Positions 1 through 6,988 are shown, counted from the stretch's first letter. The stretch is DNA of 9,050 bases from Chitinophagaceae bacterium (GCA_014379785.1 JACMLD010000050.1:1-9050), one strand, 5' to 3'. Notes: a model not told the origin generated them from the sequence alone. Translations and numbers: made by a program.

Positions 1-107
1 ACGGCTGTAACCGGTGCCGCGGCCACCACGGGGGCTGCAGCTTTTTTTGAACTGCTGCAGGCAAACAGCGATACGGATAGCAGGGCTACTGTCAACACTC
101 TGATCAT
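1..107 (-). CDS. Lipoprotein, N-terminal fragment (cut by left window edge)
   Basis: Reading the minus strand from the ATG at 107-105 gives MIRVLTVALLSVSLFAC followed by SSSKKAAAPVVAAAP. This is a textbook bacterial lipoprotein signal peptide: one Arg near the N-terminus, a hydrophobic core, and a lipobox LFAC with the lipidated Cys at residue 17. A Lys/Ala/Pro/Val linker of low complexity follows. Only about 35 residues lie inside the window, so the mature domain and its function cannot be seen. The residues after Cys17 are Ser and Lys rather than the acidic stretch that directs Bacteroidota lipoproteins to the cell surface, so a periplasm-facing location is more likely (inference). The gene is transcribed away from the 867-residue cargo gene. 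The opposite strand is also open from 1 to 120, but its translation has no recognisable character, and I treat it as the shadow. Confidence 0.8.
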   Translation of the reverse strand, partial: MIRVLTVALLSVSLFACSSSKKAAAPVVAAAPVTA

Positions 108-120
108 GCCGGTAATTTAG

Positions 121-154
121 CAATATTATTTTAGTTCTGCCAGCGCATCGGCAA
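121..154 (-). promoter_or_regulatory. Candidate Bacteroidota-type promoter for the lipoprotein gene
   Basis: On the minus strand TAATATTG (128-121) matches seven of eight positions of the Bacteroidota -7 element TAnnTTTG. A TTG (154-152) lies 23 bases upstream, at the long end of the spacing expected for the -33 element. The leader before the ATG at 107 would be very short. This is pattern matching only, and AT-rich DNA produces such matches by chance. Confidence 0.3.
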
Positions 155-174
155 CCCGGACCAAAGGAAATTCG

Positions 175-182
175 TATATTAG
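175..182 (+). promoter_or_regulatory. Weak candidate -7 element for the 867-residue cargo gene
   Basis: TATATTAG matches seven of eight positions of TAnnTTTG and sits 28 bases before the ATG at 211, a plausible leader length. No convincing TTG -33 element lies at the right distance upstream, so this remains weak. Confidence 0.2.
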
Positions 183-210
183 AAAAGGTGAACCATCCAA
201 ACGGCTGCTG

Positions 211-2814
211 ATGAACAAGATCATTTGCCTCCTGATTTTGCTTGCGGTATTTATGACCGCGAAAGCAGATCATATAACAGGGGGTGAAATGTATTACAGC
301 TATGCCGGATTTGTAAATGGAAAGCACAATTACAATGTCACGCTGAAGTTTTTTATGCGCTGCAACAGCGGCCGGCAGTTCAACAATCCCACCATCATTT
401 CGGTATTCGATAAGGCAAGCAGCGAAAGAGTGATGGATATCAGTGCCACACTCACCAGCCAGGAGACCATCAGCGTTACCAATACAAATCCATGCATCAG
501 CGAGCCGCCAATCGTGTGTTATGATGTAGGCTTTTATAATTTTACGGTTTCAGTGGCGCCTTCGACGAAAGGATATGTAATCTCTAGCCAGGTGAATTTC
601 CGCGTAAGCGGCATAACCAACCTCGCAGGCAACCAGATCGGCGCGAGTTATATTGGTGAGATTCCTGGCACAGACCCCATGTCAACCGGCCCGGTAAATG
701 CAAGCGCTCATTTTGTGGGCTCAGATCTGGTCATCGTTTGTGCAAACAACAGCTTCAGTTATAGTTTCGCGGCCAGCGATGCAGACGGCGATGAACTTCG
801 ATATACTTTTTGCGACGCATATACGAGCAGCACCGGCAATGGTGGTCCCAATGCGAGTCCACCCGGACCGCCGCCCTACAGTTCCGTTCCTTACGGCAAT
901 GGCTACTCGGGAACTGCTCCACTCGGAAACCAGGTAGAGATTGATCCGCTGACCGGATTGATCACAGGTATTGCACCTCCGGAAGGGAAATACGTGATAA
1001 CGGTTTGTGTTTCTGAAGTGAGAGGCGGGCAGGTGATTGCTACACAGCGAAAAGATCTGCAGATAAATGTGGCGGATTGCCAGATAGCTTCTGCCAGCTT
1101 GCTGCCGCAATACTCGCTTTGCCGGCAGAGTATGACCATTACCCTTACAAACCTTTCCACGAGTCCGCTGATCAATACGACCAACTGGGAGATCAGAAAT
1201 GCCGGAAATGCGATCATTTATTCCACCGCCACACCCATTCTTACCTATACATTTACGGATACGGGCTCTTATGCGGTGCGACTCGCCATCAACCGCGGCG
1301 GCCAGTGTACGGATTCTACGGAGTCGATCATCAGGGTGTATCCGGGCTTTTTGCCATCTTTTGATTTTGCCGGGGTGTGTATACTCAATGCCACACAGTT
1401 TACCGACCGGACTACTTCGGTGTTTGGCACTGTGAATTTATGGGCCTGGGATTTTGGTGAACCGACCACACAGTCAGATACTTCTTTCCGAAGAAATCCG
1501 CAGTACAATTTTCCGGCAGCGGGCAATTATCTTGTCAGACTCACCGTTGGCAATTCGAAGGGTTGTATAGACACTGCTCTGCGAACCATCAGTATAGTCG
1601 ACAAACCGCCGATACAGCTGGCTTTCAAAGACACACTCATCTGTATTCCGGACAGGGTAACGCTTGGGGCGTCTGGTATTGGAAACTTCAGCTGGTCACC
1701 CGCTGCAACGCTGGTCAATGCGGGAACTCCTTCCCCCACTGCATCGCCTGTTGTAACCACGACCTATTATGTTGATCTGGAGGAAAGCGGGTGCAGGAAC
1801 CGCGACTCAGTGAAAGTGCGTGTAGTCGACCACGTTAGTCTTACTGCAATGAATGATACAACGGTCTGTACCAGTGATCAGTTTCGCATGCAGATTGAGT
1901 CGGATGGATTGCGCTATGCCTGGACGCCGGCCATTCAGTGCGATGATCCCACGCTGGTGGATCCTATCGTGACTACTGGCAGTCTGACCACATACCGGGT
2001 GAGAGCAAATATCGGATCCTGCCAGGCACTTGCAGATGTTGTGGTACGCACGGTACCATATCCGGTTGCAAATGCAGGTCTGGACACAACGATCTGTTTT
2101 AATACGAATGCCTTTCTGCATGGCAAAACCGATGGACAGAACTGGTCATGGAGTCCCGCACTCAACGTGAGCAACGCGCTGCTGCTCGATGCCAGCGCCA
2201 AACCCGCGCGCACCACTGCTTTTGTTCTTACAGCTTTTGATGTTAGGGGATGTCCAAAGCCGGGCAGAGACACCGTTTTGGTTACGGTGCTGCCTGATAT
2301 TGTGCCTTTTGCGGGCAATGATACCACCGTGGTGGTTTCGCAGCCACTGCAGTTCAAAGCAACGGGCGGTGTGAAATACAGCTGGTCGCCCGCAATCAAC
2401 CTCAGTAATACCGGCATTGCAAATCCTGTGGGCATTTTTCGTTCGCCTGCTGCCGCCTTGCAGTATCGCGTGTTGGTCTACAATGAAGCAGGATGTGTTG
2501 ATTCAGCATTTGTGAAGGTGAAAGTATTCAATACAAAAGCATCTGTATTTGTGCCCAATGCATTCACGCCAAACAATGATCGGAACAACGATGTTTTGAA
2601 GCCGATTCTTGCGGGCATCAGCCGGCTCGAATATTTTCATGTTTATAATCGCTGGGGAAAACTGGTGTTCAGTTCAGCAAATGAGGGCATTGGATGGAAC
2701 GGCACGGACGGAGGGAAAGAATTGTCTACCGGCACCTTTGTATGGATATTAAAGGCGACCGATTACAATGGTGGTTCGATCATTAACAAAGGTACGGTTG
2801 TGCTTATCCGTTAG
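211..2814 (+). CDS. T9SS type B cargo protein with PKD/Ig-like repeats (gliding motility-associated C-terminal domain)
   Basis: 867-residue secreted protein. Residues 1-19 are a Sec signal peptide ending in AKA. Residues 20-290 form a domain that opens with HITGGEMYYSY, a start I recognise from many large Bacteroidota surface proteins. It includes a cadherin-like acidic stretch (DADGDELRY, about 190-198). A PKD-like domain spans about 290-377 and a clearer PKD domain about 378-465 (WAWDFGE, then NYLVRLTV). Four tandem Ig-like repeats follow at about 469-540, 544-615, 620-695 and 699-773. The type B sorting domain occupies about 777-867, with VFVPNAFTPNNDRNND and VYNRWGK. It should cross the inner membrane by Sec and the outer membrane by T9SS, ending on the surface or in the medium. 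Adhesion is likely from the architecture, but no ligand is indicated. The ATG at 211 directly begins the signal peptide. No catalytic domain was recognised. Confidence 0.93.
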   Translation: MNKIICLLILLAVFMTAKADHITGGEMYYSYAGFVNGKHNYNVTLKFFMRCNSGRQFNNPTIISVFDKASSERVMDISATLTSQETISVTNTNPCISEPPIVCYDVGFYNFTVSVAPSTKGYVISSQVNFRVSGITNLAGNQIGASYIGEIPGTDPMSTGPVNASAHFVGSDLVIVCANNSFSYSFAASDADGDELRYTFCDAYTSSTGNGGPNASPPGPPPYSSVPYGNGYSGTAPLGNQVEIDPLTGLITGIAPPEGKYVITVCVSEVRGGQVIATQRKDLQINVADCQIASASLLPQYSLCRQSMTITLTNLSTSPLINTTNWEIRNAGNAIIYSTATPILTYTFTDTGSYAVRLAINRGGQCTDSTESIIRVYPGFLPSFDFAGVCILNATQFTDRTTSVFGTVNLWAWDFGEPTTQSDTSFRRNPQYNFPAAGNYLVRLTVGNSKGCIDTALRTISIVDKPPIQLAFKDTLICIPDRVTLGASGIGNFSWSPAATLVNAGTPSPTASPVVTTTYYVDLEESGCRNRDSVKVRVVDHVSLTAMNDTTVCTSDQFRMQIESDGLRYAWTPAIQCDDPTLVDPIVTTGSLTTYRVRANIGSCQALADVVVRTVPYPVANAGLDTTICFNTNAFLHGKTDGQNWSWSPALNVSNALLLDASAKPARTTAFVLTAFDVRGCPKPGRDTVLVTVLPDIVPFAGNDTTVVVSQPLQFKATGGVKYSWSPAINLSNTGIANPVGIFRSPAAALQYRVLVYNEAGCVDSAFVKVKVFNTKASVFVPNAFTPNNDRNNDVLKPILAGISRLEYFHVYNRWGKLVFSSANEGIGWNGTDGGKELSTGTFVWILKATDYNGGSIINKGTVVLIR
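1615..2529 (+). repeat. Four tandem Ig-like repeats inside the 867-residue cargo
   Basis: Residues 469-773 comprise four units of about 72-76 residues. Each opens with a variant of DTTxC, has a central SWSPA or AWTPA motif, and closes with GC or SC before the last strand. The first three units keep both cysteines (478/528, 553/604, 629/681). The fourth keeps only Cys762. The units are diverged, so this is an old duplication. Confidence 0.75.
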
Positions 2815-2815
2815 T

Positions 2816-3703
2816 CTACCTGTGAAAGAGTTCCTCCACGTGTTTGTGAATATTTTCGCCGATTTTATCGATCGGCAGATCGTTTTCATCTGAACCGAAT
2901 GGTTCTTCTATTTCTTCTGCGACCAGTTCAAGACTCGCAAGAACATAAAATACGAATGCCACGACCGGCACCACATAGTAGCCCAGGTTGAATACATATC
3001 CTATTGGCAGTGTAAGCACATAAATAAAAATGAATTTTTTGATGAATGCGCTGTATGAATAGGGGATCGGTGTGTTCCGGATTCTTTCACAGGCCCCGCA
3101 GATATCGGTAAAGGACTGGAGCTCGGCGTTCAGGACGATGAGTTGCTCACCGGATATTTTGCCTGATTTATAAAGATCATTTGCATGCTGAAACATCATC
3201 ATCGCAATCTGGTTGGGCACATGTTTGTCGTGCTGAATTCTGGTGGCAAGATGTGGTTCGTTTTCAAACAGTTCCGTTCTTGTGCTTTCCTGTCTCAGGT
3301 GGTTTTTGAGCGCCACCGCGAAAGCAGGTATCATTTTGCGAAAAAAATTTCTGTTGGCATCGTCGACACCAACCGGCAGCATAATGGCGATTTTCATGGC
3401 CAGGTTGCGGCTGTTGTTGACCAATGAACCCCAGAGTTTTCTTGCTTCCCACCAGCGGTCATAGGCAGTATTTGTGCGGAATACCAGCAGCATGGAGATG
3501 GCGAAACCCAGCAGGCTGTGCATGATGGGCAGTTGTTTGAGAGGACTTGTATCTGCGATTTTCCAGTATTCCATTTCGAGCCATGCAATGGCGAATGAAT
3601 AAATACAAACGCCAATAATCAGGGGCGTTAATTTCCGGAATGTGTCCGCTTTATGAAACCTGAATATAAAATTGATCCAGTCTTTTGGATTGTAGTTGAT
3701 CAT
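2816..3703 (-). CDS. Bestrophin-family ion channel
   Basis: 295-residue inner-membrane protein of the bacterial bestrophin family (formerly UPF0187, YneE-like), usual length. Family signatures are present in order: VFRTNTAYDRWWEARKLWG (about 74-92) after the second membrane helix, ERIRNTPIPYSY (about 206-217), and EEIEEPFGSDENDLPID (about 263-279), which matches the position of the calcium-clasp region. Hydrophobic segments lie near residues 24-43, 58-76, 222-240 and 243-262. Bestrophins form pentameric channels; animal members conduct chloride, while a characterised bacterial member conducts cations, so selectivity cannot be assigned here. The ATG overlaps the chitinase stop codon as ATGA (3703-3700), indicating translational coupling. 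It is the last gene of the operon. Its stop is one base from the stop of the convergent cargo gene, leaving no room for a terminator between them. Confidence 0.93.
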   Translation of the reverse strand: MINYNPKDWINFIFRFHKADTFRKLTPLIIGVCIYSFAIAWLEMEYWKIADTSPLKQLPIMHSLLGFAISMLLVFRTNTAYDRWWEARKLWGSLVNNSRNLAMKIAIMLPVGVDDANRNFFRKMIPAFAVALKNHLRQESTRTELFENEPHLATRIQHDKHVPNQIAMMMFQHANDLYKSGKISGEQLIVLNAELQSFTDICGACERIRNTPIPYSYSAFIKKFIFIYVLTLPIGYVFNLGYYVVPVVAFVFYVLASLELVAEEIEEPFGSDENDLPIDKIGENIHKHVEELFHR

Positions 3704-4803
3704 TTTGCTTTTGTTTGGATCGCTGGTTTTTGCAGGCTCTGAAAAATGATTTCTAATAATCCATCACGATACCTGTCTTCTGCCAGTTGCCAGAACATGA
3801 TTCCATTGAGGCCTTTTTCTACCACGTAGTTTGTTTTTGCTGCTACCGATAATTCGTCATCGAAAGTGGCAAATTGCTTTTCGGAGGCGTTGAAAGCAAA
3901 CATGGCCATGGCCATTGTGTCGAATATTTTCTCCCAGTCGGGTTTGTCGATATTGTTTTCAAAAGTCCGGTAAGGCACGTAGCGGAGAAATTTTGCTTTT
4001 TGGTAAAGACCTTTGCCTGTTGTATCGGCAACAGCAAATACTCTAGCATACATGGCGGCTCCGATCACGATTTTATTTGCAGCTACACCCACAGCGAGTA
4101 ATCTTTTTACTCCGTTGTCCGTAGACTCCGATTGTTGGGGGGTGGAGAAAAGGGCGGTATGATGCCCGGTCTCCGTGCTTCCGCCGTTGATAAGATCGTA
4201 GCTCATCAGGTTGACGCGGTCAACCAATGGCATTACTTTTTGCCATTCGATGGATGAGTCGATGAATTTATTGAAGCCACCCGCTGCGAAACTGATTTCG
4301 TGTTTTGAACCGAGTTCTTTTCTGAGTCGGACTACCAGGTCGGTAAAGTTTTGCTTGTCTGCAGGCATGAATGCGTGACCGGGGAATCCTTCTATTGCCG
4401 GATATTCCCAGTCGAGATCGATGCCATCTGTCTTCAATTGATCGTTCAGCTCTTTTACGGACAATGCAAATTCCTGTCTGCCTGCATCAGTCGAAAAAAC
4501 CGGGCTGCAACGTTCGCAACCTCCCCAGCCGCCGAGTGAAAGCATGATTTTTAAAGCGGGATTTCTGGACTTCAGTTTTATCATCCGCTCAATGGTGCGT
4601 TTTGCCGCGTCATTGTCAACTTCGAGCCTGTTTCCTTTGAGGTGACAAAAGCTGTAAATGATATGGGACAGTTTTTCCACTTCAAAGCTGTCGATCATGC
4701 TGGTTCTTCCGGCATAATATGCAATGACGAGTGGTTTGTTTTTTTGCGCCGTGGACGGGAAAAAGCTGGCGAGGCCGATGCAGAGTGTAATGATGATTTT
4801 CAT
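3700..4803 (-). CDS. Secreted glycoside hydrolase family 18 chitinase
   Basis: 367-residue GH18 enzyme predicted to cleave beta-1,4 links of chitin by substrate-assisted catalysis. A signal peptide covers residues 1-19 (cleavage STA-Q), with no lipobox. The TIM-barrel motifs are intact: SLGG at 89-92, the DxxDxDxE catalytic motif DGIDLDWE at 126-133 with Glu133 as the acid, MSYD at 200-203, and the conserved barrel Trp338 in MFWQLAED. Residues from about 250 to 315 (MYARVF to ATFDDELS) look like the chitinase insertion domain. The DLDWEYP sequence favours a chitinase over an endo-N-acetylglucosaminidase. There is no chitin-binding module and no T9SS sorting domain, so secretion beyond the periplasm is not shown. 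The ATG shares one base with the upstream stop (TAATG, 4805-4801), and the stop overlaps the bestrophin start, placing it mid-operon. Confidence 0.95.
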   Translation of the reverse strand: MKIIITLCIGLASFFPSTAQKNKPLVIAYYAGRTSMIDSFEVEKLSHIIYSFCHLKGNRLEVDNDAAKRTIERMIKLKSRNPALKIMLSLGGWGGCERCSPVFSTDAGRQEFALSVKELNDQLKTDGIDLDWEYPAIEGFPGHAFMPADKQNFTDLVVRLRKELGSKHEISFAAGGFNKFIDSSIEWQKVMPLVDRVNLMSYDLINGGSTETGHHTALFSTPQQSESTDNGVKRLLAVGVAANKIVIGAAMYARVFAVADTTGKGLYQKAKFLRYVPYRTFENNIDKPDWEKIFDTMAMAMFAFNASEKQFATFDDELSVAAKTNYVVEKGLNGIMFWQLAEDRYRDGLLEIIFQSLQKPAIQTKAK

Positions 4804-6812
4804 TATCTCAAAAGTACGGTGGAACCTTTTAGAAAGACTTTTTTACCGGTATCTATATGGGTATATTTTAAGGTCCATACATACACGCCTGCTGATTGGG
4901 GCTGGCCATTGATTTTGCCATCCCATCTCTGTCTCCAGTTGGTGGTATGAAAAACTCTTTGTCCGAGGCGATTGTAGACATTGAATTCGAGTCCGCTTGC
5001 TTTGTAGGCATTGAGCGGGTAGAGGAAGTCGTTGTTCTGATCGCCGTTTGGTGAGAAGGCGCTCGGCACGTCGATATAACAGGTTTTAAGAACCGTTAGT
5101 TTGTGTGTGGCGGTATCGAAGCATCCTGCAGCATTGGTGATGATAAGCCTGATATCGTATTTTGTTTCTACGCCGTTTTTTGGATAGTTTCTGGCGAGTG
5201 GGTCACGGTCGGCGCTCAAAGTTCCGTTGCCGAAATCCCAGCTGTATGAAGTGATTTGTCCGATGCTCGTGTTAGTGACCGAAAGACTGTCTTCCGGACA
5301 AAGTTCTGACAGGACTGAAAAGGATGCATTCAGTTCATTGTCGAGGTTGACTGTTACCGATGCGGAATCGGAACACACTCCGTTTGAAACCTTGAGCCGG
5401 ACTGTTTTGTTTCCAAAAACTGAAAAGAGAAAAACAGGATTTTGTTGATTGCTTTTTTGCAGGTTGTTGACGTCCCAGGTCCATTGAGAGACTCCGTTTC
5501 TGCCGTCATGAAATGCGGCAATCGTATCTACCAGGCAGCTGTATCCTGTGCGGAATGTGAAGTCGGCTGATACGGTGTCCGCTGTTTGAATGGTTACGTT
5601 TTGACCGGCAGGTGTTTCGAGATCGCATTCGTCGAGCAAGGTGTTTCCGTCGGTACCGGTGAATAGTGTGACTGTATAATTTCCCTGTGTCTGAATGGGT
5701 GCGCTGAGATTTAGCTGAATGGCTGTGGTGAGTCCGTTTGCACAGGTAACTGTTGCGCCGGAAATGGCTATGGCACCTGGTCCTGTGATGCGAAAATCTG
5801 AACCATTTGCTGCTACGGAAGCGCATTTAATCGGCTTCCTGAAAATAACGTTCAGCAAATTTGGCGCACATCCCACGCGACTGATGCTGTCAAAGGGGGT
5901 TGGTGCCACCGGGAATATCGTGATCGGCAAACTGGTTCCTACCGGAATGTTTACATCACAATTATCGCGGAGCGTGTTGCCGTCGGTCCCATTTTTTATG
6001 GTGATGGTGTAGTTGCCCGAAGGGATATCGTTGCTGAGTGTGAGGAATACAGAGTCCATTTCGAAACCGTTGGCACATCCGATGCCTGTTGCTGAAACGA
6101 TGGTAGCGAGGGGAGAGGAGAGGGTGAAATCGCTTCCATTTGCCGCGAGGCTGGCGCATTTCATTTTTTTGTTGAGTTTGATGCGCATGATCCGGCCACC
6201 GCAATTCCCATCGAGTGTCTTCATCCTCGGGCTGGTGGTATCTGTGATGACGGCTGTACCACCACCGAAGTTCAGTTTGTAACCGATCTGAGTATCTGTA
6301 AAATGACTGACCATCAGCAGGTAGTTATGGCCTGCTACGAGGGTGGGCATGTTTGTGAGGAGGTTGCCTGGACCTGCACATTCTATATTTGCAGTACCGC
6401 CCGTTGCTGCGCCCGTTATCCCTCCATTTTCGACCCAGTTTCCGCAGACAAATAAAGTAGGGTCTGTGAATATATCTGTGGGGTTGCGGCCCGTCATGTC
6501 GTAGAGTTGCCAGTCGTAATCGTCGGTGATATTGTCGGGTGTTATTCTGAAAGAAAGGGTACCGCCTACAAAGCAGGTAAACTTGTAATAGTAGGGGTTT
6601 TTATCGCCATATTGGGCCTGTGCTGCGTCTGCACAGGGTACCGCGAGGTCCCCATTGCGGCAGATGGGCACATTGTTCTGTACAAATGTGGATGTGCCGC
6701 AAACCGGAAATGCCGTTGCCGGGGTTTGTCCAAGCGTGGTGCATACCTGCGCATGGGTTTGTGTTGCGGATACGGTGAACAGCAGGAAAACGGATATAAT
6801 TCTGAAGAGCAT
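4803..6812 (-). CDS. T9SS type B cargo protein with duplicated four-cysteine domain and PKD repeats
   Basis: 669-residue secreted protein and first gene of the three-gene operon. The signal peptide ends near residue 21 (THA-Q). Residues 23-190 form an N-terminal beta-rich domain with several Cys and a conserved-looking DDYDWQLYDMTG stretch, seen in other Bacteroidota surface proteins (from memory). Two copies of a domain of about 105 residues follow (194-299 and 307-410), each with the CAS(L/V)AANGSDF and NGTDGNTL-type motifs. Their fold resembles bacterial Ig-like domains of the SbsA/Big_5 kind, although I cannot assign it firmly. PKD-like domains span about 414-490 (QWTWDVNN) and 494-575 (SYSWDFGNG). 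The type B sorting domain covers 579-669, with VPSAFSPNGDQNNDF and VYNRLGQRVF. No catalytic site was recognised; a surface or adhesive role alongside the chitinase is inference. The ATG at 6812 leads straight into the signal peptide. Confidence 0.92.
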   Translation of the reverse strand: MLFRIISVFLLFTVSATQTHAQVCTTLGQTPATAFPVCGTSTFVQNNVPICRNGDLAVPCADAAQAQYGDKNPYYYKFTCFVGGTLSFRITPDNITDDYDWQLYDMTGRNPTDIFTDPTLFVCGNWVENGGITGAATGGTANIECAGPGNLLTNMPTLVAGHNYLLMVSHFTDTQIGYKLNFGGGTAVITDTTSPRMKTLDGNCGGRIMRIKLNKKMKCASLAANGSDFTLSSPLATIVSATGIGCANGFEMDSVFLTLSNDIPSGNYTITIKNGTDGNTLRDNCDVNIPVGTSLPITIFPVAPTPFDSISRVGCAPNLLNVIFRKPIKCASVAANGSDFRITGPGAIAISGATVTCANGLTTAIQLNLSAPIQTQGNYTVTLFTGTDGNTLLDECDLETPAGQNVTIQTADTVSADFTFRTGYSCLVDTIAAFHDGRNGVSQWTWDVNNLQKSNQQNPVFLFSVFGNKTVRLKVSNGVCSDSASVTVNLDNELNASFSVLSELCPEDSLSVTNTSIGQITSYSWDFGNGTLSADRDPLARNYPKNGVETKYDIRLIITNAAGCFDTATHKLTVLKTCYIDVPSAFSPNGDQNNDFLYPLNAYKASGLEFNVYNRLGQRVFHTTNWRQRWDGKINGQPQSAGVYVWTLKYTHIDTGKKVFLKGSTVLLR
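5583..6233 (-). repeat. Two direct protein-level repeats with conserved cysteine spacing
   Basis: Copy A (residues 194-299, bases 6233-5916) and copy B (residues 307-410, bases 5894-5583) share four cysteines at identical spacing: 204/219/246/285 and 315/330/357/396, that is gaps of 15, 27 and 39 residues in both. The DNA of the copies differs at many synonymous positions, so the duplication is old. Confidence 0.8.
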
Positions 6813-6988
6813 AGTTTATTGACCTAAAAAGTGGTGTCACCGCTGCACTGCTGTCATTTCGACCGAGCTAAGCGTGTGGAGAAATCCCCGGCCGCTGTCA
6901 GGTTCACTGATAGCAGGGGATGTCTCCACTCCCTCTCGCTGCGCTCGACGTCGGTCGACATGACGGCAACTGGCAAAGCCCGCATACT
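6813..6988. other. Spacer between aconitase and the T9SS-chitinase-bestrophin operon
   Basis: 176 bases between two genes on the minus strand. Most of it is the palindromic element at 6851-6966. The remaining flanks (6813-6850 and 6967-6988) show no ORF with coding character, no convincing TAnnTTTG promoter element and no compact hairpin followed by a T-run. A T5 run on the minus strand (6829-6825) lies about 21 bases past the palindrome, too far for a standard intrinsic terminator. The operon promoter is therefore not located; it may be inside or upstream of the palindrome, or the operon may be read through from aconitase. Confidence 0.6.
6851..6966. repeat. Long imperfect palindromic intergenic element (REP/MITE-like)
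   Basis: The outer arms 6851-6866 and 6951-6966 are inverted repeats matching at 14 of 16 positions (CTGTCATTTCGACCGA against CCGTCATGTCGACCGA). The middle arms 6867-6874 and 6937-6944 match at 6 of 8, and the inner arms 6875-6889 and 6916-6930 at 13 of 15. The right arm carries two extra six-base stretches (6931-6936, 6945-6950) that would bulge out. A further small stem, 6894-6900 with 6908-6914, closes the tip with one wobble pair and a seven-base loop. The GTCATTTCGACCGAGC outer sequence resembles intergenic repeats I recall as common in Bacteroidota genomes. In RNA from either strand it would form one long hairpin, which could terminate, stabilise or process the transcript. No transposase gene is adjacent. 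Confidence 0.8.

Larger units (their letters stand above)
108..210. promoter_or_regulatory. Divergent intergenic promoter region
   Basis: This 103-base spacer separates two genes transcribed away from each other, so it must hold promoters or leaders for both. It is AT-rich near 112-135 and 170-187. It contains no ORF of interest, no clear inverted repeat and no intrinsic terminator. An AAAAGGTG sequence at 183-190 looks like a Shine-Dalgarno but lies about 20 bases before the ATG at 211, too far to place the ribosome. Confidence 0.6.

Noticed and set aside
1..120. Plus-strand open frame ending at the TAG at 118-120, as the tail of an upstream gene
   Set aside because: The translation is Ala/Thr-rich with no recognisable feature, while the minus strand over the same bases gives a perfect lipoprotein signal peptide.
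1935..2435. 166-codon minus-strand open frame within the 867-residue cargo
   Set aside because: It is antisense to well-formed Ig-like repeats and has no start context, motif or membrane pattern of its own.
6831..6842. GGTGTCACC as an operator or terminator stem
   Set aside because: Four-base arms around one central base cannot form a hairpin and are too short to support an operator claim.
6847..6972. ACTG at 6847-6850 and 6969-6972 as a target-site duplication around the palindrome
   Set aside because: Four bases only, and the right copy is two bases away from the arm; easily chance.
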